Below are positions 1-7,114 of a stretch of DNA of 28,388 nucleotides, one piece after another. Position numbers and translations under genes: made by a program. Numbering within the stretch: the first letter of the stretch is position 1; each line of letters begins with the position of its first letter. Below the pieces are notes generated by a model. The model saw only the letters and a list, made by a program, of their open reading frames with translations, searched no databases and was not told where the DNA came from. Source of the DNA: DAIPKP01 sp964539095 (GTDB lineage: Bacteria > Synergistota > Synergistia > Synergistales > Aminiphilaceae); the NCBI GenBank assembly GCA_964539095.1, contig CAZIFL010000040.1, positions 1-28,388 on the forward strand, written 5' to 3'.

Positions 1-369
1 GGACACACAAGCGGAGGCTCCCATTCAAAGGCACAATATAATGTGGAACAACCCAAGAGTCCGGATTGAAAATTTTCCTCTTCCGCGTGGTCATGAAAGT
101 ACCTAAAATGTTTTCGGGAAAATTTGTCTGTCCGGGAATTTCTTCCCGTCGTCGGATCACCCCCCAAAGTCTCTTGCCGCCTGCCCAAGATGTTTATCAT
201 TGTTGCTCTCCTTGAGGCAGTGGCTTTTACTGTCTCGGCTGGCGATAAAAAAACATTCTCCTCCGCCAGAGGCTTCCCAGAGAAAAAGTGTCGTCTCCCG
301 TTCCACTACCGGCGATGCCGTCCAGTTTCCCACCGTTCTTCACGTTCCCCACGAAAGAGCATCTTTCAT
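1..369 (-). pseudogene. aborted or decayed leftward reading frame
   Basis: A leftward start signal is complete: an AGGAGG (complement of 378-383) lies eight bases before an ATG at 369-367. The frame reads MKDALSWGT and stops at 342-340. A GTG at 343-341 overlaps that stop and opens a second frame of 38 codons ending at 229-227. The third frame is then open to the window edge but resembles no family I know. The start is preceded by a near-consensus promoter and a palindromic operator, so it was built for regulated expression. I infer either a gene broken by frameshifts or a short leader peptide before a gene outside the window. No function can be assigned. Confidence 0.3.
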
Positions 370-403
370 GATAAAATCCTCCTGGAGAAGAAGCGTTCTG
401 CAC

Positions 404-423
404 AATGGGACAATCGTCCCATT
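404..423. promoter_or_regulatory. palindromic operator, candidate IclR-family site
   Basis: A perfect inverted repeat, AATGGGAC, four bases, GTCCCATT, lies just downstream of the leftward -10 element at 425-430 and before the leftward start codon at 369. A repressor bound here would block transcription start or early elongation. The next gene to the right, transcribed away from it, is an IclR-family regulator, and regulators of this family often control the divergent neighbour. Assigning the site to that protein is an inference. Confidence 0.6.
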
Positions 424-424
424 T

Positions 425-453
425 AAAATACTACTCTGCATTTTGTTTGTCAA
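425..453 (-). promoter_or_regulatory. sigma-70-type promoter, leftward
   Basis: On the complement strand there is TTGACA (448-453), a 17-base spacer and TATTTT (425-430). The -35 is perfect. It would drive the short leftward frame that starts at 369. Confidence 0.6.
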
Positions 454-708
454 CAGCAGTTGTGTTTTTTTGAAACGTTATGGTAAAGGGGTTTGGAAAG
501 ATGAGTGGAAAAAGAAAATAGCTATTGCGAAGGCTGGATTTTTCGGTAATTTTCCAGCATAATGCGGGGGTGTTGGGGAGCCTTCTTCATGGCTTGTGTA
601 GTAAAGAGGGTTCTGGGGTTTGTTCTTGTTAAAAAAGGAAAACCTTTTCGTATACCGGCGTTTTCCAAAACACAAAATGTCGGAAAATGCAGAGAGAGGG
701 GAAACTTC

Positions 709-1476
709 ATGTTGGTAGCTCCTGCGGGACTTGCTCACAAAGTAATGAAAATCCTTGAGACTCTTATGGAGAATCCCGAGAGTATGGATCTGCGGGAAAT
801 TGCTTCGAAAACCGACATACCCAAAAGTACGGTACATCGCGTTCTCTCCTCCCTGGAGGAGGATCGATGGGTGTCGCAGCATCGAGAAACTCGAAAATAC
901 CAACCTGGGGCTAGGATCTTGATTTTTGCAGACACCTGGAGGTTGCAGCAGGCCTTGGTGATTGCCGCGGAAGAGCCTATGAAGTTTTTGGTGGAACAAG
1001 CTGGAGAAACCACGGTTCTCGTCATTCCCGATGGAGAGGAGGCCCGCTGCATTCACTTGGTGGAGTCTCCCCATGCCCTCAAATTTTCTTTTTGCATCGG
1101 AGGTAAGCTCCCCCTTCATGCAGGCGCTGTGGGAAAGGTGATTCTCGCTCATAGCGCGTCATCGCTTCAGGAGAAAATCCTCTCGGGGCCCTTGGAGAAA
1201 TACACCCAGAATACTCTTACTGATCCTGTGGCTCTTCGAAAAGAGTTGGATCATGTTCGACAGCAGGGATTTTCGGTAAGTGTGGAAGAGATCAACCCAG
1301 GAGGAACCGCCGTGGGAGCTCCTGTTTTTTTCCGAGAGGGGCATCTTGTGGGGGGGCTTATCATTTCCGGACCAAAGAGTAAATTCGAGCGCAAACTGGA
1401 AGATCTGGCTCCTCTGGTGATGGAAACGGCGAAGGAGATTTCGAAGAATTTAGGAGGAAAACAGGCTGGTTTTTAA
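709..1476 (+). CDS. IclR-family transcriptional regulator
   Basis: This 255-residue protein has the IclR layout and usual length. An N-terminal winged helix-turn-helix (about residues 8-70, with the motif IPKSTVHRVLSSLEED) is followed by a C-terminal effector-binding domain (about 80-250, with LPLHAGAVGKVILAH and a late stretch GGTAVGAPVF). IclR proteins bind small metabolites and usually repress or activate nearby catabolic genes. The frame is open 49 codons upstream, but I start at 709 because GAGAGGGG sits about eight bases before this ATG and the upstream residues lack family character. A weak promoter candidate is TTGCGA (525-530), 16 bases, TAATTT (547-552). The likely target is the palindromic site at 404-423. 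The ligand cannot be told from the sequence. Confidence 0.9.
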   Translation: MLVAPAGLAHKVMKILETLMENPESMDLREIASKTDIPKSTVHRVLSSLEEDRWVSQHRETRKYQPGARILIFADTWRLQQALVIAAEEPMKFLVEQAGETTVLVIPDGEEARCIHLVESPHALKFSFCIGGKLPLHAGAVGKVILAHSASSLQEKILSGPLEKYTQNTLTDPVALRKELDHVRQQGFSVSVEEINPGGTAVGAPVFFREGHLVGGLIISGPKSKFERKLEDLAPLVMETAKEISKNLGGKQAGF

Positions 1477-1490
1477 GCAAAACCAGCCTG
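1462..1490. terminator. bidirectional terminator overlapping the IclR stop
   Basis: A perfect 12-bp stem (CAGGCTGGTTTT and its complement) encloses a five-base loop that carries the stop codon of the IclR gene. The rightward side is followed by AGTTTTC and the leftward side by TTTTCC. It can end the regulator transcript and also the convergent metal-transport operon. Confidence 0.75.
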
Positions 1491-1511
1491 AGTTTTCTGC
1501 GTAGCACGTGA

Positions 1512-1536
1512 TTCTTTTGCTTTTCGAACAAAAGAA
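1512..1536 (-). terminator. second hairpin after the leftward metal operon
   Basis: TTCTTTTG (1512-1519) and CAAAAGAA (1529-1536) form an 8-bp stem with a nine-base loop, just three bases past the leftward stop at 1540. It has no separate T tract, so it may only be a 3'-end stabilising hairpin ahead of the stronger terminator at 1462-1490. Confidence 0.4.
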
Positions 1537-1539
1537 CAT

Positions 1540-2232
1540 CTACACCTCCATATGCCGCCCTACCCGGTCAAGGGTGCTCTGGGTATGGTTTCTTCCCTTG
1601 TAAAGCTTTGAACTGTCGATTACCGGAGATTCCGATGCCATGACGAGAAATTCCGGAATGTCTTCAAGACGCCGGTTCAGAAAATCCGCCTCTTCCGAGG
1701 TGAGATCTGTGACGATGCCTCCCAGGTGGATTGCTCCAAGCTTTGATCCCTCCGCATCTTTTCCAAAGGCCCCCGGAAGAAATACGTTGTTTTCGAAGCG
1801 AATGCGGTATTTTTCGTGCCGCCATTCCGCTGCAACGACGCGTCCCTCCGCCTCCAGAGTTACCGGAAGCAGCATGTGGCTTACAAGATAGGCCGAAGCG
1901 TGACAGTAGAGGGTGCAGGGATTGTAAGAGGATACGGAACGCTCGAAGTGGTAGTGGGAGGCAAAGTAGCGCAGCACATCCTCTTGTTCCACCGCAAAGT
2001 TCTGGAGATCCTCTCTGCGATCCACATAGAAGTTGCGGAAGAGGTGCACCGGAGTGGGGGCGGGGTTTTTGTCCGCCATGGTCAACACCTCCTGAAAGTC
2101 GAAAACCTCTTCCTTGGAGGAGAGAAGGTAGGTCATGAAGGCCCGTTCCCGTTCTTCCGTTACTGGGCAGGGACATGTGAGAGTGCTGTAAAACAGGGTT
2201 TGTAGCGCTTTGCGTGTTATGGTGCGGGGCAT
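1540..2232 (-). CDS. conserved-looking hypothetical protein of the metal ABC operon
   Basis: The start is fixed by AAAGGAGGG eight bases before the ATG. The product has 230 residues, no signal peptide and no membrane helix, so it is probably cytoplasmic. Visible features are an N-terminal CPCP, a mid-protein NPCTLYCHASAYLVSH stretch rich in Cys and His that could bind a metal, and an acidic C-terminal half. I do not recognise the family. It is the last gene of a leftward operon, 44 bases after the ABC ATPase, and the operon terminator follows it, so a link with uptake or processing of the transported metal chelate is a reasonable guess. That link rests only on position. Confidence 0.8.
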   Translation of the reverse strand: MPRTITRKALQTLFYSTLTCPCPVTEERERAFMTYLLSSKEEVFDFQEVLTMADKNPAPTPVHLFRNFYVDRREDLQNFAVEQEDVLRYFASHYHFERSVSSYNPCTLYCHASAYLVSHMLLPVTLEAEGRVVAAEWRHEKYRIRFENNVFLPGAFGKDAEGSKLGAIHLGGIVTDLTSEEADFLNRRLEDIPEFLVMASESPVIDSSKLYKGRNHTQSTLDRVGRHMEV

Positions 2233-2276
2233 GGATAGCCCTCCTTTAACGTTTTTTGGATTACTGGGTCGTGCTG

Positions 2277-3020
2277 TCAGCAGTAGATGGGAATGATAGT
2301 GCGCAGATTGAGTCCGTGATCCCGGACATGGATTTTTCGAATATCCGTTCCGTAAAGCCGTTGGAGGTGGATGTCCGAAAGAGCCTCCTCCACGGGGCCC
2401 CAAAGATATTCCTCCGGGGAAAACATGAGAAGGGCTTTGTCCGCCACGTGGATCGCCTGGTGAGGGGCGTGGGTGGTGAAAACCAGGGTGAGCCCCTCCT
2501 CTTTCATGCGTTTCATGGTGCCCAGAAGCATCTTTTCGTTTCGAAAATCCAGAGCTGAAGTGGGTTCATCCAGGAGGAGAAGGGAGCATTCCGAGGCGAG
2601 GGCCCGGGCGATAAGAACGAGCTGCCTTTCGCCGCCGCTCAGCTCAAAGAACGGTCGGTTCTCAAAGTCGAGGATATTGAGTTTTTCCAGGGCTTCCCGG
2701 GCTTTGGAAAAATCCTTCTTCCCCGGCGAGGCGAAGAACCCCATGTGGCGGATACGTCCCATGAGAACCATATCCAGAACGGAGTAGGAGAGAAAGGAGA
2801 CCGGAGCGTGTTGGGGAACGTACCCTCGGGACCCCCCCAGCGCCAGGGAGCCCCTTTCAGGAGAGGCGGTGCCGAGAAGGCATCGGAGAAGGGTTGTTTT
2901 CCCCCGGCCGTTGGGGCCGAGAATGGCGAGGGCCTCCCCTCGTTTCAGATGAAAGGAATAGTCTTTGAAAATCCAGGACCCCGAAGGGTACCGGAACCCC
3001 AAGTCGTGTGCGGTAATCAC
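2277..3020 (-). CDS. ABC transporter ATPase, iron-chelate/cobalamin (FecE/BtuD) type
   Basis: This 247-residue ATPase energises the FecCD-type permease encoded just upstream. It has a Walker A (GPNGRGKTTLL), Q loop (VPQHAP), ABC signature (LSGGERQLVLIARAL), Walker B (LLLLDEPTSALD) and a switch His (TTHAPHQA), so it should be active. The start is GTG at 3020-3018, two bases after the permease stop. The AGGAGG of this gene lies inside the last permease codons, which suggests coupled translation. The frame is open further upstream, but that part overlaps the permease. The family carries ferric siderophores, haem, cobalamin or, in MolABC, molybdate and tungstate. The sequence does not settle the substrate. 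Confidence 0.92.
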   Translation of the reverse strand: MITAHDLGFRYPSGSWIFKDYSFHLKRGEALAILGPNGRGKTTLLRCLLGTASPERGSLALGGSRGYVPQHAPVSFLSYSVLDMVLMGRIRHMGFFASPGKKDFSKAREALEKLNILDFENRPFFELSGGERQLVLIARALASECSLLLLDEPTSALDFRNEKMLLGTMKRMKEEGLTLVFTTHAPHQAIHVADKALLMFSPEEYLWGPVEEALSDIHLQRLYGTDIRKIHVRDHGLNLRTIIPIYC

Positions 3021-3022
3021 GG

Positions 3023-4051
3023 TTATTCGAAACCTCCTTTTTTCTGTTTGCTTCGAAGGAGCAGGGCGAAGAAGGGGGCTCCTATAAGGGCGGTAATCAC
3101 CCCCAGGGGAATCTCCACCGCCGTGCCAGCCCGGGCAAGATTGTCGATGCCCAGAAGGTAGATTCCTCCGAGAAGGGCCGAGGCGGGAAGAAGATGTCGA
3201 TGGTCTGCCCCCACGAAAGCCCGGGCCATGTGGGGAATTACCAATCCCACCCACCCTACGATACCCGCCAGAGCCACCGTGGCGGAGGCGATCAGAGTGA
3301 CGCAGGCGAGAATGAACCATCGGGTCCGCAGAGGATGTATTCCCAGGGACTCCGCCTCTTCCTCCCCCAGAGAGAGAACGTTAATCCGGAAACGTACCGC
3401 ATAGAGGAGACATGCCGGGAACACTATGGCGGGGAGCCCCAGGGCGAGCTTCTCGTAGGTTACGGTGGCAAAACTTCCCATGAGCCACATGACGATGGCG
3501 GGGAGCTTGTCGTAGGGGTCCGCCACATACTTGAGCAACGATGTGAGGGAGGTGAAAAAGGCACTTACCACTACCCCCGCAAGGATCAGGGCCAAAAGAG
3601 AACCCTTGCCTCCCTTATGACATATGCCCCACACAAGAAGCATGGCAAGAAGGCCGAAGAGGAACGCTGAAAAAATCACCGAAAGGGTGCTTCCGGCGAT
3701 CATGATCCCTAAAGCTCCTCCGAAGCCTGCCCCGGTGGAAACCCCGATGATCTGGGGTCCCACCAGGGGGTTTCGGAAAATTCCCTGAAGTGCCGCTCCT
3801 GCCACGGAAAGCCCTGCTCCGGCTCCAAAGGCACCGAGAATGCGGGGAAGCCGAATCAGGGTGACAATGGCCTCTTCCCGGGGCTCCCAGAAAGGGGAGA
3901 GAGGAATCCCCAAGGAGAGGAGAATCCCTCCGGTCTTTACGGGAGATATGGGAAAGCGTCCGATTCCCAGGGAGATTACGGCAGTCCCGATGGCGAGGAT
4001 CCCGAGAGCGGCCCAGAAAGCCGGGGATGTTTTACGGTTGAAAAGGCTCAT
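3023..4051 (-). CDS. ABC transporter permease, FecCD family
   Basis: This 342-residue, very hydrophobic protein should have about ten membrane helices and the length typical of FecCD/BtuC permeases. Family marks are LIRLPRILGAFGAGAGLSVAG near residue 65, NPLVGPQIIGVSTGAGFG, and a late GWVGLVIPHMARAFVG, the region that contacts the ATPase. It forms the inner-membrane channel for a metal chelate delivered by the binding protein. It lies 18 bases after the binding-protein gene and two bases before the ATPase gene, so the three form one transcription unit. Confidence 0.93.
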   Translation of the reverse strand: MSLFNRKTSPAFWAALGILAIGTAVISLGIGRFPISPVKTGGILLSLGIPLSPFWEPREEAIVTLIRLPRILGAFGAGAGLSVAGAALQGIFRNPLVGPQIIGVSTGAGFGGALGIMIAGSTLSVIFSAFLFGLLAMLLVWGICHKGGKGSLLALILAGVVVSAFFTSLTSLLKYVADPYDKLPAIVMWLMGSFATVTYEKLALGLPAIVFPACLLYAVRFRINVLSLGEEEAESLGIHPLRTRWFILACVTLIASATVALAGIVGWVGLVIPHMARAFVGADHRHLLPASALLGGIYLLGIDNLARAGTAVEIPLGVITALIGAPFFALLLRSKQKKGGFE

Positions 4052-4069
4052 GGATTTGGGAAACTCCCC

Positions 4070-5149
4070 CTATTCTTGGGGAAGGAACTTCTCGTAACCG
4101 AGACTGTCCCCATTCATGGCTACCTGGAAAATCTGTTCGAAATCCTGATGAGTGGGCTCTTTTCCGTAGAGGTAGAGGTATTTCTCGGTCATTTCTTTCT
4201 GGAGATCCCAATGGAACCTTTCGGGATGCAGCACCATGGCAAGCCATTGCCACATGAGAGGGGATTCCTGGTTGGGGGGATCCCATCGGTACCCTCCCAG
4301 AGGCATTTTATATACTCGCCGGTTTCGCACCGCTGAAAGGCTGGCAAGCTTGGGATTGGTGTAAAGATCCTCCGGGGCCACCCCTTTTTCAAAACCGTTG
4401 AGAAGGATTACCTCGGGATCCCAGAGAAGAAGTTGCTCTTCGTTCACTTCGGCGAACTGTGCTGCCTCCCGGGCTGCATTCTCTCCTCCCGCAAGAGCAA
4501 TGGAGAAGTCGTTATAGGTATCTCTTCCAGAGACCTGGAGTCCTGCGGCGTATCGCAGAAGATAGAGCACCCTGGGGCGCTCTTCCTGGGGAATGGCGGC
4601 TACTTCTTGCTCCAGCTTTTTCCGGGTATTCTGATGCCAATCGAGAATGGTTCGGGCCTTCTCTTCCTTGCCCAGCACCGCTCCGAACATTGAAATCCAT
4701 CCCTCCAGGTATTCCTGGGTGCCGTACTGAAAGAGTGCCACCCGAAGCCCGGCGTTCCGGATGGGGGTGATAATGTCCTCTCCCCAGCTTCCCCACTGGA
4801 ACACAATATCCGGATCTAGGGCAGCCAGGGTTTCCACATTGGGCATGAATCCTTCTCCCACCACATCATCTCGGATATCAAGGGCCTCCGGAAAAAACCT
4901 CCCCAGAAGAAAATCCTTCATGGCGCTTTTGGAGAGCCGGTGCATCCCCGCCAAACGAGAGGTTCCCCCATCCATGGCAATGAACATGCTGGCGGAAGGA
5001 ATGGGGATGGTGACGGCTCGTTGGATGGGCTCCGAAAGAACAATCTCCTGTCCTCCCTGATCGGTGAAAACCGTCTCTCCCGAAGCGGGGATGCCCCAAA
5101 GCAGAAGGGAAAGAGTACCTAAAAGTGCGGTTACCTTTGTGTGAAGCAT
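4070..5149 (-). CDS. metal-chelate ABC transporter substrate-binding protein (PF01497 type)
   Basis: The 359-residue product starts with a clear signal peptide (about residues 1-25, ending PASGE). It then shows the periplasmic-binding-protein fold of the siderophore/cobalamin class: IQRAVTIPIPS, NVETLAALDPDIVFQWG, and near the C-terminus VYKMPLGGYRWDPPNQESPL. There is no lipobox Cys. It captures the ligand outside the inner membrane and hands it to the permease. The last motif resembles what I remember of binding proteins in the iron/molybdate group, so molybdate or tungstate is an alternative to an iron chelate. The start has AGGAAAGGAG upstream. It is the first gene of the operon and follows a promoter with a palindromic operator. 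Confidence 0.9.
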   Translation of the reverse strand: MLHTKVTALLGTLSLLLWGIPASGETVFTDQGGQEIVLSEPIQRAVTIPIPSASMFIAMDGGTSRLAGMHRLSKSAMKDFLLGRFFPEALDIRDDVVGEGFMPNVETLAALDPDIVFQWGSWGEDIITPIRNAGLRVALFQYGTQEYLEGWISMFGAVLGKEEKARTILDWHQNTRKKLEQEVAAIPQEERPRVLYLLRYAAGLQVSGRDTYNDFSIALAGGENAAREAAQFAEVNEEQLLLWDPEVILLNGFEKGVAPEDLYTNPKLASLSAVRNRRVYKMPLGGYRWDPPNQESPLMWQWLAMVLHPERFHWDLQKEMTEKYLYLYGKEPTHQDFEQIFQVAMNGDSLGYEKFLPQE

Positions 5150-5219
5150 AAAAAGTTGTCGCTCCTTTCCTGAGGGGGGCTCGAAGGAGCGTGTACCCTC
5201 GGCACACGTGCCTAGTTAC

Positions 5220-5251
5220 CCCCTATAGTTAGATGGCGCTAACTATAGGGG
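5220..5251. promoter_or_regulatory. palindromic operator overlapping the metal-operon promoter
   Basis: Two perfect 13-base arms (CCCCTATAGTTAG and its complement) flank a six-base centre. The right arm contains the complete leftward -10 hexamer and the palindrome spans the expected transcription start, so a bound protein would repress. Position before a metal-chelate ABC operon points to a metal-sensing repressor (DtxR, Fur or ModE type). I cannot match the half-site to one consensus. Confidence 0.75.
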
Positions 5252-5270
5252 TGCTTGTTAGATTTGTCAA
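5242..5270 (-). promoter_or_regulatory. strong promoter of the metal-chelate ABC operon
   Basis: On the complement strand TTGACA (5265-5270), a 17-base spacer and TATAGT (5242-5247) give a near-consensus sigma-70 promoter. It leaves a leader of roughly 85 bases before the ATG at 5149. Confidence 0.8.
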
Positions 5271-5300
5271 ACTAAAAATGCTTTCCGGGGTGTTGGAAAA

Positions 5301-5347
5301 GAAAAAAGGGCCTGGGAGCCCTCTTTTTCAGGGGAACTCCCAGACCC
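5301..5347 (-). terminator. Rho-independent terminator of the zinc operon
   Basis: Read leftward, an 11-bp GC-rich stem (arms 5337-5347 and 5308-5318, one G-T pair) is followed by six Ts and then CTTTT. It begins about 35 bases past the znuB stop and insulates the metal-chelate promoter downstream. Confidence 0.85.
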
Positions 5348-5382
5348 TCTCTTCCCATACTCCACAAAGACCGGGGGATGTC

Positions 5383-6222
5383 TTATTGGCGGATCCGGCG
5401 TATCCCCAGACTACAAAGATAGGCGGTGCCCGCCAGAAGAATGATTACCGGCCCGCTGGAGAGGTTCACATGGTAGCTCAGAAGGAGCCCTCCACTGGTG
5501 AAGAGTAGGCAGAGCACCACTGCCAGAACCATCATGGGAAAGAAGCGCTTGGTGTACTGTGCCGCCACCGCTGCAGGAAGGGTGAGCAGGGCCACCACCA
5601 GGATAATTCCCACGATGCGCACCATGAGCACCACCGTAAGGGCGGTGAGGCAGAGCAGTAGAAGGTGTAAAAATCCCACGGGAATGCCACGAAGAAGGGC
5701 GAACTCTGCATCGAAGGCTGCCGCCAGAAGCTGGCGGTACCAGAGAGCTACCACCCCGAGAATGAGCCCATCCAGCAGAAGCACCGTCCGAAAATCCTCC
5801 GCAGAGATGAGCAGGATGTCTCCGAAAAGGTAGCTGGTGGGGCTGAAGTATCCCGGAGTGAGATCCAGAAGGACAAGCCCCGCTGCCATGCCAATAGCCC
5901 AGAGGGCACCGATCACCGTATCTTCCCGCTCCTGAAAGCGCAGGCCGATCCATCCGATAAGCAGGGCGGATCCCAGAGCTACCGCCAGAGCCCCGGAAAA
6001 AGGCCCTGCCCAGGCAAAACCCCAGGCGTGTCGCAGATAGAGCCCCAGGCCGATACCCCCGAAGGCGCAGTGAGCGATGGCCCCCGCGAGATAGCTGATC
6101 CGTTTGGTGACCACGAAGGTGCCCATCACCCCGAAGGCCACCGAGGCGAGGGCCCCCACCCCCAGGGCAAGCCAGAGGAAGGTATAGGCGGGATTCGAGA
6201 AAAGTTCGCTGAGGCTATACAC
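5383..6222 (-). CDS. znuB: zinc ABC transporter permease
   Basis: This 279-residue protein of the ABC-3 (ZnuB/MntB) family has about eight membrane helices. Typical marks are VAFGVMGTFVVTKRISYLAG and AIAHCAFGGIGLGLYL near the N-terminus, and VGIILVVALLTLPAAVA near the C-terminus. I choose GTG at 6222-6220 as the start: GGGGAGG lies about six bases before it and it overlaps the last eight bases of the ATPase gene, a normal sign of coupled translation. The residues upstream of it are the ATPase frame read out of phase. With the His-rich binding protein in the same operon, zinc is the likely substrate. Manganese is the alternative for this family. Confidence 0.93.
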   Translation of the reverse strand: MYSLSELFSNPAYTFLWLALGVGALASVAFGVMGTFVVTKRISYLAGAIAHCAFGGIGLGLYLRHAWGFAWAGPFSGALAVALGSALLIGWIGLRFQEREDTVIGALWAIGMAAGLVLLDLTPGYFSPTSYLFGDILLISAEDFRTVLLLDGLILGVVALWYRQLLAAAFDAEFALLRGIPVGFLHLLLLCLTALTVVLMVRIVGIILVVALLTLPAAVAAQYTKRFFPMMVLAVVLCLLFTSGGLLLSYHVNLSSGPVIILLAGTAYLCSLGIRRIRQ

Positions 6223-7075
6223 GAGGTTCCTCCCCGGAGAAGCAGCAGACCGAAGAGAGAGAGGAACCATGGTGTTTGTCGTGCCGCACCACCCGGTAGT
6301 TCTCTCCGTAGAGATCCTGCAGGTGCGCCCCGGAAAGTTCATGGGTGGGGTGCATCACCACCTGACGGTTCACACAGATCACGCTTCGCACCACGGAAGA
6401 GACGAACCCCACGTCGTGGGAGACCAGCAGAATTGCCATGGATTCGTTCAGCTCCTGAAGAATATATAGAATTTGTTCCCCCGTGTCGGGGTCCACGTTC
6501 GCGGTGGGTTCATCTAGAAGGAGCAGCTCCGGATTACCGCAGAGTGCCCGGGCGATGAGCACCCGTTGACGCTGCCCCCCCGAAAGGGCCTGAAAAGGAC
6601 GCCGTTCCAGATCGTAGAGCCGAACCTGTTCCAGGGCCTTCCGGGCTGCCTGAAGATCCTCCCCGGTATATCCCCCCCAGGCCCGGCCCCGGAGCCTTCC
6701 CGTAAGCACCACCTCCAGCACCGAGATAGGAAAGGCCCGGTCGAAGAGGGCGTGCTGGGGTGTGTACCCCACCCGGTGGCGCCCCTCCTCCGGGGAGGCG
6801 CCAAAGAGAAGCACCCGCCCTCTGGAGGGGGTAAGAAGCCCCAGGGCCAGCTTGAGAAGGGTGGTCTTTCCTCCTCCGTTGGGTCCCACGATGCTGGCGA
6901 ACTCCCGAGGCCCCACGAAGAGATTCACCCCCTCAAGAACGGGACGGCTTTCATAGGCAAAGGAAAGATCCTCAAATTCCAGGATGGGTCTGTTTTTTCT
7001 GGTTTCCGCTGCCTCTATTGCATCCGTCACCTCGGCTGCTTTTCTTGCTTTCGTCACTTCTATTACTTCTGTCAC
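6215..7075 (-). CDS. znuC: zinc ABC transporter ATPase
   Basis: The product has 286 residues with Walker A (GPNGGGKTTLL), a Q loop (YTPQHALFD), signature LSGGQRQRVLIARAL, Walker B (LLLLDEPTANVD) and the switch His in LLVSHDVGF. It drives the ZnuB channel. The start is GTG at 7075-7073, with AGGAAAGGAG upstream. This gives an unusual N-terminal tail of about 30 residues rich in Glu, Ala, Lys and Thr before the ATPase fold begins at ILEFEDLSF. The DNA for the tail repeats GAAGT/GAGGT-like words and may have grown by slippage. No better start lies closer to the domain. The stop overlaps the znuB start. Confidence 0.92.
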   Translation of the reverse strand: MTEVIEVTKARKAAEVTDAIEAAETRKNRPILEFEDLSFAYESRPVLEGVNLFVGPREFASIVGPNGGGKTTLLKLALGLLTPSRGRVLLFGASPEEGRHRVGYTPQHALFDRAFPISVLEVVLTGRLRGRAWGGYTGEDLQAARKALEQVRLYDLERRPFQALSGGQRQRVLIARALCGNPELLLLDEPTANVDPDTGEQILYILQELNESMAILLVSHDVGFVSSVVRSVICVNRQVVMHPTHELSGAHLQDLYGENYRVVRHDKHHGSSLSSVCCFSGEEPRV

Positions 7076-7114
7076 CTTGAAAAGGCTCCTTTCCTGATCT
7101 GCGGCGTTGCCCTG

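Noticed and set aside
124..562. Two overlapping rightward frames of 100 and 120 codons left of the IclR gene
   Set aside because: Neither has a usable ribosome binding site or family character, and they run against a clear leftward promoter and operator.
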